The position numbers and the translations under genes are program-made. From Circinella umbellata (Eukaryota; Mucoromycota; Mucoromycetes; Mucorales; Lichtheimiaceae), in the NCBI GenBank assembly GCA_025093555.1, contig JAIWNF010000072.1, forward strand, positions 1-64,000: a stretch of DNA of 64,000 nt, given 5' to 3'. The first letter of the stretch is position 1, and every line of letters starts with the position of its first letter. Under the pieces are notes generated by a model. That model was not told the DNA's origin. It saw nothing but the letters and a program-made list of their open reading frames with translations, and made no database searches. Shown piece after piece: positions 49,935 to 62,440 of this stretch.

Positions 49935-51572
49935 TTAGTGAGACACGAGATTGTTTGGTATAGATGGAGGTGGGGAGTCTTTTTGCCGAGGAGGGATCCA
50001 AGTTCCTCGTACCCAGGAAGATTTGGCTTGTATAACATGTTCATCCTTGGCGGTACTGTTATATTTGTTGCCTTTAACTGATTTTTTCTTGGATGCTTTG
50101 GTCGACTTCAGGTTATCAAATGCATTACAAACTTTAACTGCTTCATCTCGAAAACATAGCAATTGTGTGACAGTCTGTAAATAGCTACGATAACTTTGGA
50201 GACGATCATCAAGATGGACATGGTATACTTCATTACCAACATAAAGACCATTATCAGGTAAAGATAAAGAATTGATCATCATTTCAAGTCCACAGAATTG
50301 GATACAATAAATAGTATCAATGTCGTGATTATCAAGTAAAAAGTTATCAATGATAACCTTACTCTCTGAAAACAGCTTGCACCTATCCGATTGATACTTG
50401 GATGATCCAGGGTCGCTGTTGGCTGCTTCTGCCACCGTCAAGTCTTCTTCTTCATTGTAACGCTGTACCATTACATCATTGAAAGCTCTCATATCAACCT
50501 TGAGATTCCCATTCACACCAACATCCTTCATTGTCAATACTGTATCGCTCCATTTTAATCGCAAACCGGTACCGACAAATAGCCTTTCTAACACGGGACC
50601 CCAGAACTTCACCATATAATCCCATTCTGATATATCAACATCGTCATTAAAAAGATATTTGTGATACTTTTGCAAATGAAGAAGTGAGTGATAAAAGTAT
50701 AAGCCGAAATCCACGTCACGGAACGACTCGTCCAATTCTGGATTATATTGGCTTTGCAAACTGATAACTTTTTTGTACATGTCCATCCAGTTTCTTTTTA
50801 CTGGTTTTTTTATCTTTGTAAGCGTTGAATATCGGTTCCAAGACATTACCAAGAGTTGCATACGAACTACCATCGAATTGCTTCGGAAGGTACATTTTTG
50901 TCAGATTATGCCACTGCTTCTTGTTGAATAAAACTGTCTGGCGTTCTGGGTACATTGCAGAGAGATCCAGGATTGAATTAAGACCTAAGCTATATAAAAT
51001 GTTAGAGTAAAACGTTGGTTTTTTTGTCTGTCTATAATTTATATATATACCATATGATTGCTTGACCGTTTGGATCGAGGTGGTGGTAGAGGGGATGTTT
51101 TTGAATAGCAGCATTTTTTATTTTAGTGCCTACAGACACTTCGAGACCATCCACGTAAACACCATCCTTTTCAATAACCTACAAATGTATTGTTTGTGTG
51201 AGTAGATGCATACAAAAAAAAAAAAAAGGCCTAGTTAAAAACATGGGTTAAATCACATACTTCCGTTGCAGTTTCCGCAGCTTGAGAAAGTAATTGCTGC
51301 TGTTCCATATGTTTTTTCAACTTTTGTTCTTTTCTCACAACTTGTTTTCTCACTTGTTCTTCCATGTCATATGCGATAAGTAAATTCTGTAGATTTTTTC
51401 GTCGCTTATTGGACTGGTCAATTTTTTCTTGAATATCAATCTAAACAAATGTAGCCATTCATTAGTAAATCACCACAGGCTGTAAGACGATCTATTTCTT
51501 GAAAATTCTTACCATCTCATCGCTCGAATCGTTTTCCTTGTTATCTTGATCCTCGTAATTTCTCTTTGGCAT
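49935..51572 (-). CDS. Unknown multi-exon protein of an expanded family, one frameshift
   Basis: Exons: 51572-51513, 51440-51261, 51178-51051 and 50989-49935. The N-terminus (MPKRNYEDQDNKENDSSDEM) is acidic, then a long Glu/Lys/Gln coiled coil (ENLLIA-like NLQNLLIAYDMEEQVRKQ). Later parts include LDLSAMYPERQTVLFNKKQW, YKKVISLQSQYNPELDES, SESKVIIDNFLLDN, YCIQFCGLEMMINSLSLPDN and a tail SSWVRGTWIPPRQK. A one-base shift in the A-run near 50800 breaks exon 4; this is either an assembly error or real decay. Truncated and diverged relatives lie at 54479-55045 and 58799-59640. Function unknown; a dispersed, possibly element-associated family. Confidence 0.6.
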
Positions 51573-51725
51573 GTGAATAAGATTTTATCAAGTGAATATA
51601 AAAAAAAGTGGAAAAAGAAAAGGTGTACAGTCGCGTCAAAGAACAATGTGGAAGTGATTTATAAATTTTCACCATAGTGCTGTTTTCCTACGTATAGACG
51701 GAGTTATCATGCATATCATGCATTA

Positions 51726-52068
51726 GCAATATACTTATGTCCAGGCAGCTTAACTTTGAAGCGCCCCCATTGAAAGTTTGAAGTTTCAAGCCCAGAATTT
51801 TACTATAGGTGAGTGACGAAATCAAGTGATGAAGGTAAAAAGACAAATGCTTTCTGTTTTTTGATAATGCCGAGTCTATTTCTTTTCTTCATTATACATT
51901 AACAATTTTTTTTAAAGATGATCAAAAATAAAAAAAAAAAAAAAGGAAGAAAAAAATTACCTCCATCACTTGATTTCGTCACTCACCTATAGTAAAATTC
52001 TGGGCTTGAAATTTCAAACTTTCAATGGGGGGCTTCAAAGTTAAGCTGCCTGGACATAAGTATATTGC
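51726..52068. mobile_element. Foldback MITE with 113-base inverted repeats and 8-bp duplication
   Basis: The left arm starts GCAATATACTTATGTCCAGG and the right arm is its near-exact complement over about 113 bases, with only a few mismatches. The loop is about 117 bases and contains an A15 run. ATGCATTA occurs directly outside both ends (51718-51725 and 52069-52076). Non-coding. The 8-bp duplication suggests mobilisation by a hAT-type transposase. Confidence 0.85.
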
Positions 52069-52149
52069 ATGCATTAGGCATTGGATCATATGAGGAAAGA
52101 GAGAGAAATTACTGAAAAGCTTTCATATACTCGATATACGTACGAAGAA

Positions 52150-53173
52150 AGATAAGACTGGACTCTTTAAATTGAAGATTGAAAAATGCATGAGTACCTC
52201 ATTAGCAATAGCTAATCAGTTATGTATACATGAAGAGAATACAGATTTAATCTTGATACGTAATAAGAAACTAGTGGAAAACCCATCCTTAATAAGAAAC
52301 ATAAAAAAGACAAGCATTGAGCACGTTGATAATAATCCTTCTGCTGCAATTGAGGAAATAGCAGATTATCTAATATAGATCATCATAAGTCTTCAGGTCT
52401 AAAAGTCGCTCGCAGCGCAGTTCATAACTTTATGGAAATATCATAGAATACAATTTACGTATTATTAAGAAAACAATACCAAAGTTTCACTCAGTTGAAA
52501 GAAGTAATCCAGAAAAGATTAATGCACGTTATGGTCGTGTTGCCCGAGAATTGGACTAAACAGATATATTTCTTGACTAACTGTGTGTTTGCTGATGGAT
52601 TACCATTTCATATAAATGTGAAGCGTACAAGAGGTTGGCCAAAGGTTAATACTTCTGCTATTGTAAAAGTACCAGCTACTAGAGCAGAAACTACAACAGT
52701 ATTAGGTGTAATCTTTGCCTGCTGGATTAATTAAAGCTAGTGTGAAATGCCTCCATCCTAACAGAAGAGAAAGACTGAGCAAGGAATCAGACTTTTAAGT
52801 ACTGGGGCCATTGTATTCGTTTTTTTAAAGAAAACATTAGATGAAATGAATAAATCCCCACATATGAAGAGTCATTATCTGATAATGGACACTATACATA
52901 TTTACACTTCCATTGATATTGCGAAATATATCATATACCGCGGATATTGATGTGCATATCTTCCTCTGTATTCTCCTTAAGTCAAGCCTATAGAGCAGTT
53001 TTGGTCAGTTGCAAAGAGTAAGATGCAGTAAGAGTCAACGATTCTTACAGAAAAAGACCTTGACTACAAGAATCCGTGAAGTATGTAATAAGGTAAAGCC
53101 ATCAGACTTCATTGGCTTTGTCTCTCATTTGGATAGATACTTGGAAAAGTGTCGTAGAAACGAGAGCTTATAA
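52150..53173 (+). pseudogene. Tc1/mariner-like (IS630 superfamily) transposase, degenerate
   Basis: Across shifted frames it encodes an HTH region (NPSAAIEEIADYL, GLKVARSAVHNFM), a catalytic core with CVFADGLPFHINVKRTRGWP, VKVPATRAETTTVLGVI and a second Asp in HYLIMDTIHIYTS, then a decayed PYSP..PIEQFWSVAKSKM segment and the end FIGFVSHLDRYLEKCRRNES. The first catalytic Asp context reads FADG instead of the usual FIDE. Multiple frameshifts. No terminal repeats were found around it; the MITE just upstream has a different type of target duplication. Confidence 0.75.
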
Positions 53174-53878
53174 AGCTCTATGTAATAAAAACCACTATTA
53201 TTGTATATAAAATGACAAAAATAAAATGAATAAATAGTGAGTAAATGAGGTAAATAAACCTCTTTTTTTTTTATTATAGCAAATTATCAAAAAATTATAC
53301 AACCATTATTTAAAAAGGTCTACAATAAGCAACTTTATTCTATATTCTAAATATTACTGCCAATATTTATATCAAAAAATAATGACGTTATTACAAATAA
53401 TGCAGCTTTGCATATATCAAAAAAAAGTTACGTGTTACCAAGAAAGAAAAACAATGAGGTCATACAGTATTCCATTTGACAGTTGTAATTTATTATAACA
53501 CAATAAAAACCTTAGTCTCATACTATCAATGGCAATTCATCTTGCTACGTATTGAATTTTAAACAGTGCTTTTTGGCGCATGCGTATATTCAAGATATTC
53601 ATCTTTTCTACCAAAGTACCATCCCATGCAACTCCGTGGAGGGCCTAAAAAGCAGCGGAAAGTTGATTGAGAATGGGCTTACTAAAGTGAACAAATTTCA
53701 AAAAGGTACTTCCTGCAAACGTCGGCTCGGTGATGTTGCTAGAACTGACAGAACTTGAATCACCATGCCTAAATAAACAAAAGATCACTTTTTGTGCCAT
53801 AGAATCATTTCCAACCACTGCTTAATAATAATTTTCACGAAGGCTGCGAAATTGAAAAAACTGCAGATTTTGAAGATT
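53174..53878. other. AT-rich spacer
   Basis: No gene supported. It separates the dead transposase from the duplicated 3' flank of the unknown family. Confidence 0.45.
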
Positions 53879-55045
53879 TCACAACTTTTCGTTAAGACTC
53901 CCTAAATGGTTTCCAAAAAGTAGTGTCGCTGTACTGACAAAAATTAAACGCCGATGTTCGCTACCTTCAATAAAGTGTAATTCAAGAAAAGCTTGATGTA
54001 CAAGGGCAACCCCAGCAGCGGTTGTAAAATAGAACCCGCAATTCATCTCCAGCAGTGGTTGTAAACGGGGAGGCAAAATGGATCTGCTGGAAAAAAATTG
54101 ACAATCGTTTGTAAATTGCATACACCCACTCAGGGGATGTAAAAAACAAATTCCCCTTCTTTTACTTAATTTTTTTAGCTCCTCCAAACAGCAACTCACT
54201 GATGGAGAAAAATCATCTGGGTTGCTAAAACGAGTTTATTTTGATTCTAAAATAGAAACGATTATACCTCCACTGCTGGGGTTGCCCTAAATACATGTTT
54301 ATTTACAGCAAAGTACAACCCTTATAATAATGTTTACAGAATAATTTGAGAAAATAGAAATAAGAATGGTTTTCTTGGGGGTAAGGTTATAACATGAGGT
54401 ATTGACAATATGATTAGTATGAGAATATAAAAAGAAAAGAAAAAAAGCAAGAGGGGAAGAAGAGAAAATAAAATGAATTTAGTGAGACACGAGATTGTTT
54501 GGTATAGATGGAGGTGGGGAATCTGTTTGCCGAGGAGGGATCCAAGTTCCTCGTACCCAGGAAGATTTGGCATGTATAACATGTTCATCCTTGGCGGTAC
54601 TGTTATATTTGTTGCCTTTAACCGATTTTTTCTTGGATGTTTTGGTCGACTTCAGGTTATCAAATGCATTACAAACTTTAACTGCTTCATCTCGAAAACA
54701 TAACAATTGTGTGACAGTCTGTAAATAGCTACGATAATTTTCGAGACGATCATCAAGATGGGCATGGTATACTTCATTACCAACATAAAGACCATTATCA
54801 GGTAAAGATAAAAAATTAATCATTATTTCAAGTCCACAGAATTGGATACAATAGATAGTATCAATATCGTGATTATCAAGTAAAAAGTTATCAATGATAA
54901 CCTTACTCTCTGAAAATAGCTTGCACCTATCCGATTGATACTTGAATGATCCGGGGTCGCTCTTGGATGCTTCTGCTACCGTCAAGTCTTCTTCATCATT
55001 GTAACGCTGTACCATAACATCATTGAGAACTCTCATATCAACCTT
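53879..55045 (-). pseudogene. Truncated duplicate of the unknown family gene
   Basis: 54479-55045 encodes the last third of the gene at 49935-51572 at high identity (from KVDMRVLNDVMVQRY to IPNNLVSH) with an open frame. Its 3' flank repeats the 3' flank of the parent, interrupted by a MITE. The 5' end stops abruptly at about 55045, where a Crypton-like fragment begins on the other strand. It lacks the N-terminal two-thirds and any start, so it cannot make the family protein. Confidence 0.8.
54003..54288. mobile_element. MITE of about 286 bases in a duplicated flank
   Basis: Ends: AGGGCAACCCCAGCAGCGG and CCACTGCTGGGGTTGCCCT, a near-perfect inverted repeat of about 18 bases. Internal AGCAGTGGTTGTAAA copies repeat the subterminal motif. 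The parental copy at about 49726-49735 is the empty site (GATGTATAAATACATG), which makes this a clear insertion. TA next to the right end, and CA (one change from TA) at the left, suggest a Tc1/mariner-type TA target. Confidence 0.85.
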
Positions 55046-55056
55046 GAAATTCCAAG

Positions 55057-56293
55057 ATGGCAGATTTAGGTGATACTGGTGCTTCGGATATTCGACGGGC
55101 TGGAAGGTGGACGAACGATTCGATGGAAGGCTCATATCTTACAAATTTGCCTCGGCGAATGTTACGAGCGATGGCGTCTTTTGACCCTAATGGAAAAACA
55201 TTTTATTTACCTCGAGCCTCTGTTTCACCTCCTAGTAGTTTGTAAAGAAAAGTCTTTCCATGGGCTGAAGAGTGGCAAACAAAGATCGATCAAGGCCAAG
55301 GTGATCAAAGTGTTGCTGCTGATGGATTCTTAAAAATGTTACAAATCCTTAAAGTAACATTCTTACAAGATTCTGTCATGATGCTAAAACGCCATCCACG
55401 TCTTTCTATCTGGAGTGCCCCCTTTTTAATGACCCGGAATACTTGGCATATAAATCGTAAGTCTTGTATTTCTATTGTATGATATATAAATAACTTGTAA
55501 TACTTAATTCTAACTTACCATTCTTTTTTATTCTAGTGACCTTGAACAATCAATTGCCATCACCCCACCACCAGAGGACCTTTTGCTATCAAGAGCCATG
55601 CCACATTTACACAACTATATTCGCCAAACGCATGCCGATGTTATACAGCAAGTAAACCACAATAATCAGTTGCTTCAACAACATGTAAACGTTTTTAACC
55701 AGGCTATGGGGGACCTTGCAAATGAGCGTCTTACAATTTCAGTTCAGTGGGCACCAAACTCGTCTGCTGCTCCAAACGACAGTTCTGTTTCTGCTACCCC
55801 ATCATCGTCATCCATGCCACCACCATCACCTATCAACATTCCAACACTTACACCTTCCGTAAATTTACTTCAACATCGACATCAACCAGTCACTACACCT
55901 TCTACCATTACCACGCCATCTGAGCAGTCACCGCATTATTTATTGAGTTCAGGTGTATGGACAACACAAGATTTGTGGCGCGAATGGTATGATGGCTTAT
56001 CTGGTGGTTCTGCTATCAAGGATCTTGAAAACCAGTGGGAAACGGTATGGCGAAAAAACCAGAGCAAGAAATATAATCGTCGAAAGCGAGTTATAGAAGG
56101 AGTGAAAGCGTACATGGAGCTTCATATGTTGCAGGTGGATGAAGCTTTAAAAATGGTTGAATATTGGCGCAAAAATCCGAAACCTGAATTGTATTCTGGA
56201 GGTGTAAAAGAAAGATCGTTACATTGGATGGAGGAGAACAAAGATAAATGGGAGCATGTAGAAAAAGCTCCTATTTCATACACAAACACATAG
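55057..56293 (+). pseudogene. Crypton-like tyrosine recombinase, C-terminal fragment with GCR1_C domain
   Basis: The first part has ASDIRRAGRWTNDSMEGSYL followed by TNLPRRMLRAMASF, the end of the Ndc10/Crypton recombinase fold with a candidate catalytic Tyr. A TAA at 55243 interrupts an otherwise open frame that goes on with RKVFPWAEEWQTKI. An intron (GTAAGT at 55457, acceptor at 55536) leads to a second exon; the phase does not match, suggesting another shift. The last part (VWTTQDLWREWYDGLSGGSA and WRKNQSKKYNRRKRVIEGV) is a GCR1_C DNA-binding domain, as in Crypton elements. The N-terminal two-thirds are missing. Confidence 0.75.
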
Positions 56294-58798
56294 TTATTTC
56301 TACCAATATTATTATTAATTACTTTTTCTTTTTCTTAAAAAATATATATTATCTTTTCATATACTTTTTTATCACATTCTACCTTATTTAATAAAATGAA
56401 ATATCTTTACAATATTCTTGATAACAAATTTCTCTTTTCATATATATTACTTTTGTCCTTATCTGATAAAAATGGTACCATGTGCCCTGTTTTTCAATAA
56501 CGAAATACGAGTGAACAAACGTCAGAATCACAATGTTCTATCTTTATCATATTCACTAAATGGATCGATCAAAATACTCTTCAAAGCATAAAAAAGTGTA
56601 TTTCACAAGACCCGTGTTACTACGATGTCAATAAATATGATAAAATAAAAAGTTAAAATCAATTTGGATTTAAATAGATAAATGAAAAATTACAATGGCA
56701 TTAATGACATGAATGCTGTTGTCATTTTTAAGATTTATTACGATTCTTCTATGCGCATAAAAAAAAGTGCTTGTGTTCAAACAGAAGCACAGGACGTCAG
56801 GGTGAATTATGTACATAACAACCCTCGACCAGGCTGTTATTCACGTCTAAAAGCCCTGAAATTTTACTTCCCGACGGGACGTGGGGACTTGTGGGCGTAA
56901 TAAGTATATATAGATTTGTCGATCCTTTTGAGTTGCTCAAGATATGAATCTTAAAAAAATAAAAAAGACTCTTTAGTTTCCTACCACAAAAAAACAATTA
57001 CCATGCCTACAATAATGGTGTAAATGAAATTGCAGTTTTCAAGCTCGCAGATTTCAGGTAACTAACCCATCTTTTCATCATTTTAATGAATTCAATATTG
57101 TTATAATCAAATATACTTACTTTTTTTTTACTTAAACTCTTTTGAATCAATCTTAAGTCTAATAAAAAAATCACGAAGTTATTCAAAAGTAATAGACTAT
57201 CATCTGTGCACAGGGCGTTATTCTAATACTCTGGCTAATATGGACAGGGTAACTATCTATAACTTTTAAACACTCTTTGAAGTCTTTTGTGCAATAGTAT
57301 ATTGATGCTTGAATTAACTTCCACCAACCGGTTTGACACAATAATAGACTACAATGGGTAACCTGGTATTTAATCAATTAGTTAACTACGCTACCTTAGC
57401 CATGCTTTAGTCTGGCCGGGCTTCTGGTTTGTAGAGGAACCATACCTTAGCTTTGTGAAGCACCATAGTGGGGAATTTGCGGGTAGTAATGGCTTTCAAA
57501 AAGGTTTGCGTGGTTTCCACATCATTTGGGCTGACCATCATTATCTTTATCTACTTATAATGGAGCCGTTATAACGGGATAAGAATCTCTATTGTTCTTG
57601 AAGCTCGAGACTAGCACCATAGTGCGCGGTCTTCTTCGCTGATAATGTTTGATCAGAGAACATGCACTGCGCGTTCGTAGGAAGGACTCGCTAATTTTAA
57701 ATAACTACAGATTCTTTGATGGATCAAGTTTGAAGATATTAGAAAAGGCGCCCTGGTTTTTTTTATAAGTAGAATGAAGAAACATTAATAAAACATATGA
57801 GTTAGTTATAAACTCAACATTTTTTTTTTCTTTGAATCGGATGAATCTTCTTTTCATCATGCATTTGTTCTATCAGCAACAACAAACTTTATAAATATTT
57901 TTCTGATTTAACCACTTTGTCATTGTACACGAACTTGATTTTGGTTATAAACCTCGTCACCTAAAATAATAAATAAAATTATATATACATAGGCCATACA
58001 TTGTAAAAGAAATGGTGTAAAATATCGTGGAGTCCTTGAGAAGACTGGAGCAAAGAATACAAACGTCCCCGTTTTTATTTTTCAAATAGTATAAGGTCAT
58101 TGAGGATGAAACATCTGTAGGTTACGTACTTGACTCCAAAACAACGATATTTTAAAATACTGGGAAAGATTGGACAGCGTGGGTGTTACGTATAAGGGAA
58201 TTATGCTCTCTTTTGGAGAACTACTGTATGTGATATACTATTGTGCGCAATGAAGCATACGGCTTCATTTTTTTAATATATGTGTTTTGATATAATTGTG
58301 TTATTGTAGAATACATATATCTTTCAACAAACATCTATATACGTATACAGTATAAGCATGTAAATATGCACTAATAATTATAAAAGATTAGTTGCATATT
58401 CTCAATTGAAATATACAGTAAAGATATATGATTGAAACACTTATAAAAAGTATACTGTTCTTTCAAACAGTGCATGTTTACAGTGATGTATCGTACATAT
58501 AACGCATAAATAAGGTGGGTCAATGCACAGACAATCATAAACCGATTTAACCCCTTTTTTGTATCTTTCTTCAAATGTAACATATCATAGTTATTTTTAT
58601 TAGACAATTATATATTACATATTTACAGAATATCAATACAAAATAAAGTTATCAAACTAAAACATTTGAGGCGTTGTGTTTTCTTTTAATGTAATGTATT
58701 ATGATAAAAATGAAGAGATGCATATATCATTGATTAATCACAACCACGAATTACTTTATCATCAATATACATGTATACTATATCCATCCTTGTTATTA
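56294..58798. other. Spacer, 2.5 kb, no gene recognised
   Basis: Several less AT-rich patches (about 57400-57720 and 58010-58260) look like decayed coding DNA with stops in all frames, for example one reading YWERLDSVGVTYKGIMLSFG near 58160-58220. I cannot assign them to a family. Confidence 0.4.
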
Positions 58799-59640
58799 TT
58801 ATTTGTTAGTCGATTGCGATGTGGGTGATGGTAATATTGATGACAAGGATGTTGCTGTAACCAAGCGACCCTTTTTTTTAGAAGTCAAGAGGATGTTTGT
58901 CTTTTTTGACTTTCGTTCTGACACTACTGTATAATACTTGTTGATAGCATGAATGAATACCCAACCACATTGATCCGGTGAGAGTTTACTGGCGTCAATT
59001 GATGGGAAAGCCGATTCAAGCTGATCAGTACGCCGGCGTTTTTGTAAACGAGTGTTCAAATCAAATGGAGTTCTTTTAAAAAGCCTGTCAGGTATCCGTG
59101 GTTTGACCAACGTGGTGGTGTATAAAAGGAAAGTCGACTCCCTAGTTTAAAATTGTCATTTTGATTCAATTCAACTCCAAAATCCCTGTCTATTTGTTCA
59201 GTTCGGTGGTACAATGCTGGAAGCTTATCAACAGTTTTGCGCATATGGGATTCCATCGTCAATAAAGCACGTAACGCCTCCATTCCACAATCAAGATCAA
59301 TATAGCTTTTTGGTAGCCCAAGTTGATTAAATTGTCGGACTGCAACATACCAGGCATCTGCTACCAAGTGCATAGTTGATAATTGACATTGACAATTAGC
59401 CATCTATATTTGCCAGGTGATCGAGAACATCTTTTCCTTCACGTGATAATTTTGCTTCATCGTGAATTATCTTCTTTTCGTTATCTACTTTGGCAGCACC
59501 GATGTCATATTCATTTTCTTCAATATCTGCTGCAATTCGCATGTCCAATTTATAGCCGACCATTTTTGGGTCATTAGAATGATAGTATTGTTTTTTTTGT
59601 TGTGATGTGTATTGGAAAATCGATTTCCTCACTATAAATA
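58799..59640 (-). pseudogene. Diverged paralogue of the unknown family, frameshifted
   Basis: Three frames in series: VGYKLDMRIAADIEENEYDI through LSREGKDVLDHLANIDG, then ANCQCQLSTMHLVADAWYVA through ALLTMESHMRKTVDKLPALY, then RIPDRLFKRTPFD to a Ser/Pro tail. The order and spacing align with KVDMRAFNDVM, SESKVIIDNFLLDN, GLEMMINSLSLPDNGLYVGN of the gene at 49935-51572. Shifts occur near 59400 and 59085. Upstream an acceptor (TTTATAG) suggests further 5' exons that I could not trace. Function unknown. Confidence 0.6.
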
Positions 59641-61099
59641 CAAACGAATTTTATTATTATTACCAAGAAGTAGTATGCCAATCTATCTATAATATAAAGT
59701 AAACCAAAGCCAATTTTTTCCTACTACTTACACTTTCACCGATTTGGCATATTGAAAATCAAAAGTTCTTCTAAGCGATTTCTCCTCTGATTGGTTACTG
59801 TCAGATTCCGCCGCGAGTATTTGTGTTTAAGACACCCTAATTTCGATCCTAAAAATACATGGATTAAGTTAGAATGATATCAGTTCAGGAAATACATTGA
59901 TTGTGAAATTACTTTTTTGAACTATCCCCCACATCCCTACTAAAAAAAGAAAGTGACACAGAATCACTAAAATCGTTAGAAGTAACACCGCCTTTTTTTA
60001 TACTATTGTGATATACTCACCAGCTTTAAGGCTCTTATGAGTATCAAATCAATTAGCTTCTAGAAAACACACACACAAATATAGATATAATTGAATACAT
60101 CTACTATGAACTTTTCTATTATATGTAGACAAAGTATTCTATTAAACAAATAGTTTGTTGACTTTTCTTATATTTTTAAATTTCATTTTAAGAGCATATA
60201 TTATTATAGGAGAGGAGAAAACTGAAAATAAAAAGCCAGGTATCAATGATCCGATATAATTAATTAAAATCAAACGTTCAAATGGCTTAATGGGTAAATC
60301 GTTTGCTTAATTCATTGCCTCGTTGAGTAGTTAAATGATTGGATCCGATAGAGAGAAAGGCATTGCCTAAAAAACTCTAATTTTTTTTTTACTTGTGCTA
60401 CTTTTGTTCATGCAACTTTATATATTGAAATTCTTTTTCATCATATAGCAACATGATTTATTATTCAATTAATAATAAAATATTAATAATATCAGTATTG
60501 TACTGTATACTGTTCAATATATGTAATTAAGGCAATAATATAGTGACTTTAGATCTAATAACTTGTGAATTAAGATGTATTAAAAGATTAATTTATTTAT
60601 TTTTAAAAACAAATTGGGAAGAAGAACAAAATTATATATATTGTGCTACCTAAAATCAAACTATTTTAAACCAAGGCGATAGCAAAGAAACACTGGATAT
60701 AGTTATTATTATTACTGGCTAAAAAAAAAGGTTCAAATAGAATGATCGAAAATGACGAGAAAAATTGATAGAATTTTTTTTTCTTTAGCATATTTGTAAA
60801 CTACTGCAAGAATAATACCGCAAGCTACTGCAAACCACTACAAGGAGTACCGCAAAGCACCTTTTATAGTTAGTAATACTCAATAAGATCCGGTCAATTG
60901 TGCGGAAAATCCCCGGCCTTGTCCGACTACTACGGCAAAAAAGTACTGCAAGAAAGTACTGCAAAATTAAAGGTACCCATTTGGAACAACAAACTTAATT
61001 ACAAAAGAATTCTTCAGAACAAATAAGTAGTATGTTTTTTTATGTTTTTTTTCTGGAAAAAAGACTAATTAGGCGATATATCAATTTCTTTTTTTGTAA
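59641..61099. other. AT-rich spacer
   Basis: No gene supported. A run of related ACTGCAAG/TACCGCAAG motifs occurs at about 60801-60970. A tRNA-A-box-like string near 60283 was checked and rejected. Confidence 0.4.
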
Positions 61100-61800
61100 C
61101 AGAAACAGCAAAGATAATAATGGGTTAACAGAGGATTCTCGTCAGCAAAGACCTCCGTCGTCAATGACTTGTATTGAATATCCCAGTACTTTATCGATGT
61201 CACCAACCAGCATTGAAGGGCATGAACAAAACGGTTAGATAATTAGGTATATTTTAGTTTATTATGATGAAAGAAGCTTACTTTGATTATGTTATCTAAT
61301 AAAACACTATGACAATTGATAGTACAAATATGAACGATTCACTGGATGATCCTGAATTTGTTCACCGTCACTAGACAGACATTAACAATGCGCCTAAAAT
61401 CAAAGGTATAATATTTAGGACTGATGGGCGGGTAATGCTAGAGTGTTAGTTCTTAACTATATTGGCTAATTTTCTTCACTTGCATGATAGTTCTTGTACA
61501 ACAAAGTTATAATATACTAAATCATGAGGCAAGATAGTATTGGTTTGATCCATTGAATAAAAGGCATTGTTATTTTAAATATATACTGATTATGTTTTTT
61601 CTACTATAGTAGTTCTTCGCGATTACCTTCTCCGCTCTCAAGTTCACAACAACATCAACGACGACCATTGAATTCCATACAAATATTCAAGCATCCAAAA
61701 AAAGACGAGGTCGACCTCCAAAGAAGGTTGCCAATTTATCAATAATTAGTATTAAGCTTAAAAAAATAAATAACTATAACATAGAAGTAATATAGCTAGT
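61100..61800 (+). pseudogene. Gene fragment with AT-hook motif
   Basis: Two short open stretches: 61100-61238 (SKDNNGLTEDSRQQRPPSSM to EGHEQNG, stop) and about 61617-61795, which reads STTTIEFHTNIQASKKRRGR and continues PPKKVANLSI. RRGRPPKK is a classic AT-hook minor-groove-binding motif. A donor/acceptor pair linking them could not be fixed and no start is seen. It may be a decayed chromatin-type gene or exons of a gene I cannot assemble. Confidence 0.35.
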
Positions 61801-62440
61801 AAGGAATATTATATACGCAGTAGTAGTGTAACAATTTATCAAATAGATAAAGCTTTTTTATTTGTCAGTAAATAATTGGTATTATTCTATGTTGTTTTTA
61901 TTTATATATATTACTTTCCATTATTTAATATGATTTTGTATAGTTTTCCATTTTTTACATGATTTTTATATCATTTTTCATTATTATCCATGAATAACAT
62001 TTAATGTTTTTCTCTTTGAATTGCCGTTTTTATAATATTTTTCACTTTATTTTTTGCCGTGGTGCGCACAAAAATCACTAAACAAAAAGGTATATATGAT
62101 AAAACTGTACTACGAATATAATCTGCAAAATTCATGCTGCACGAAAATTTAAAGTACAAATATACAGTGTACCGTAAAACTAGTGGCAATCTATTCGAAA
62201 AAGTCCAACCGGCACGGCTAAAGTGAATGAGGCAGCGAAAGCCAATAAAAAAAGACTATGACGTTTGGATTTACCCAATCACCTTTAACTATGACATGTT
62301 GCTGAGATTTAAACAGGTAAACATAAAGCATAAGAGAGAAAAAAGTTCATACATTATTACTTTATTAGCGTCAATATTAAAAAAAAGTTATTGGTGTCAT
62401 GGATTGGTTCATTAGTGTCACAATGGAATATAACTCTAAT
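61801..62440. other. AT-rich spacer
   Basis: Nothing supportable; short TTTTATTT/TTTTCCATTATT repeats near 61900-61990. Confidence 0.4.

Noticed and set aside
55583..55590. Independent gene starting at 55583
   Set aside because: The frame extends upstream through an acceptor at 55536 and continues the Crypton domain order, so it is an exon rather than a separate gene.
60283..60370. tRNA-like sequence with a good A box (TGGCTTAATGGG)
   Set aside because: The B box is poor and the ends do not pair as an acceptor stem; no cloverleaf could be drawn.
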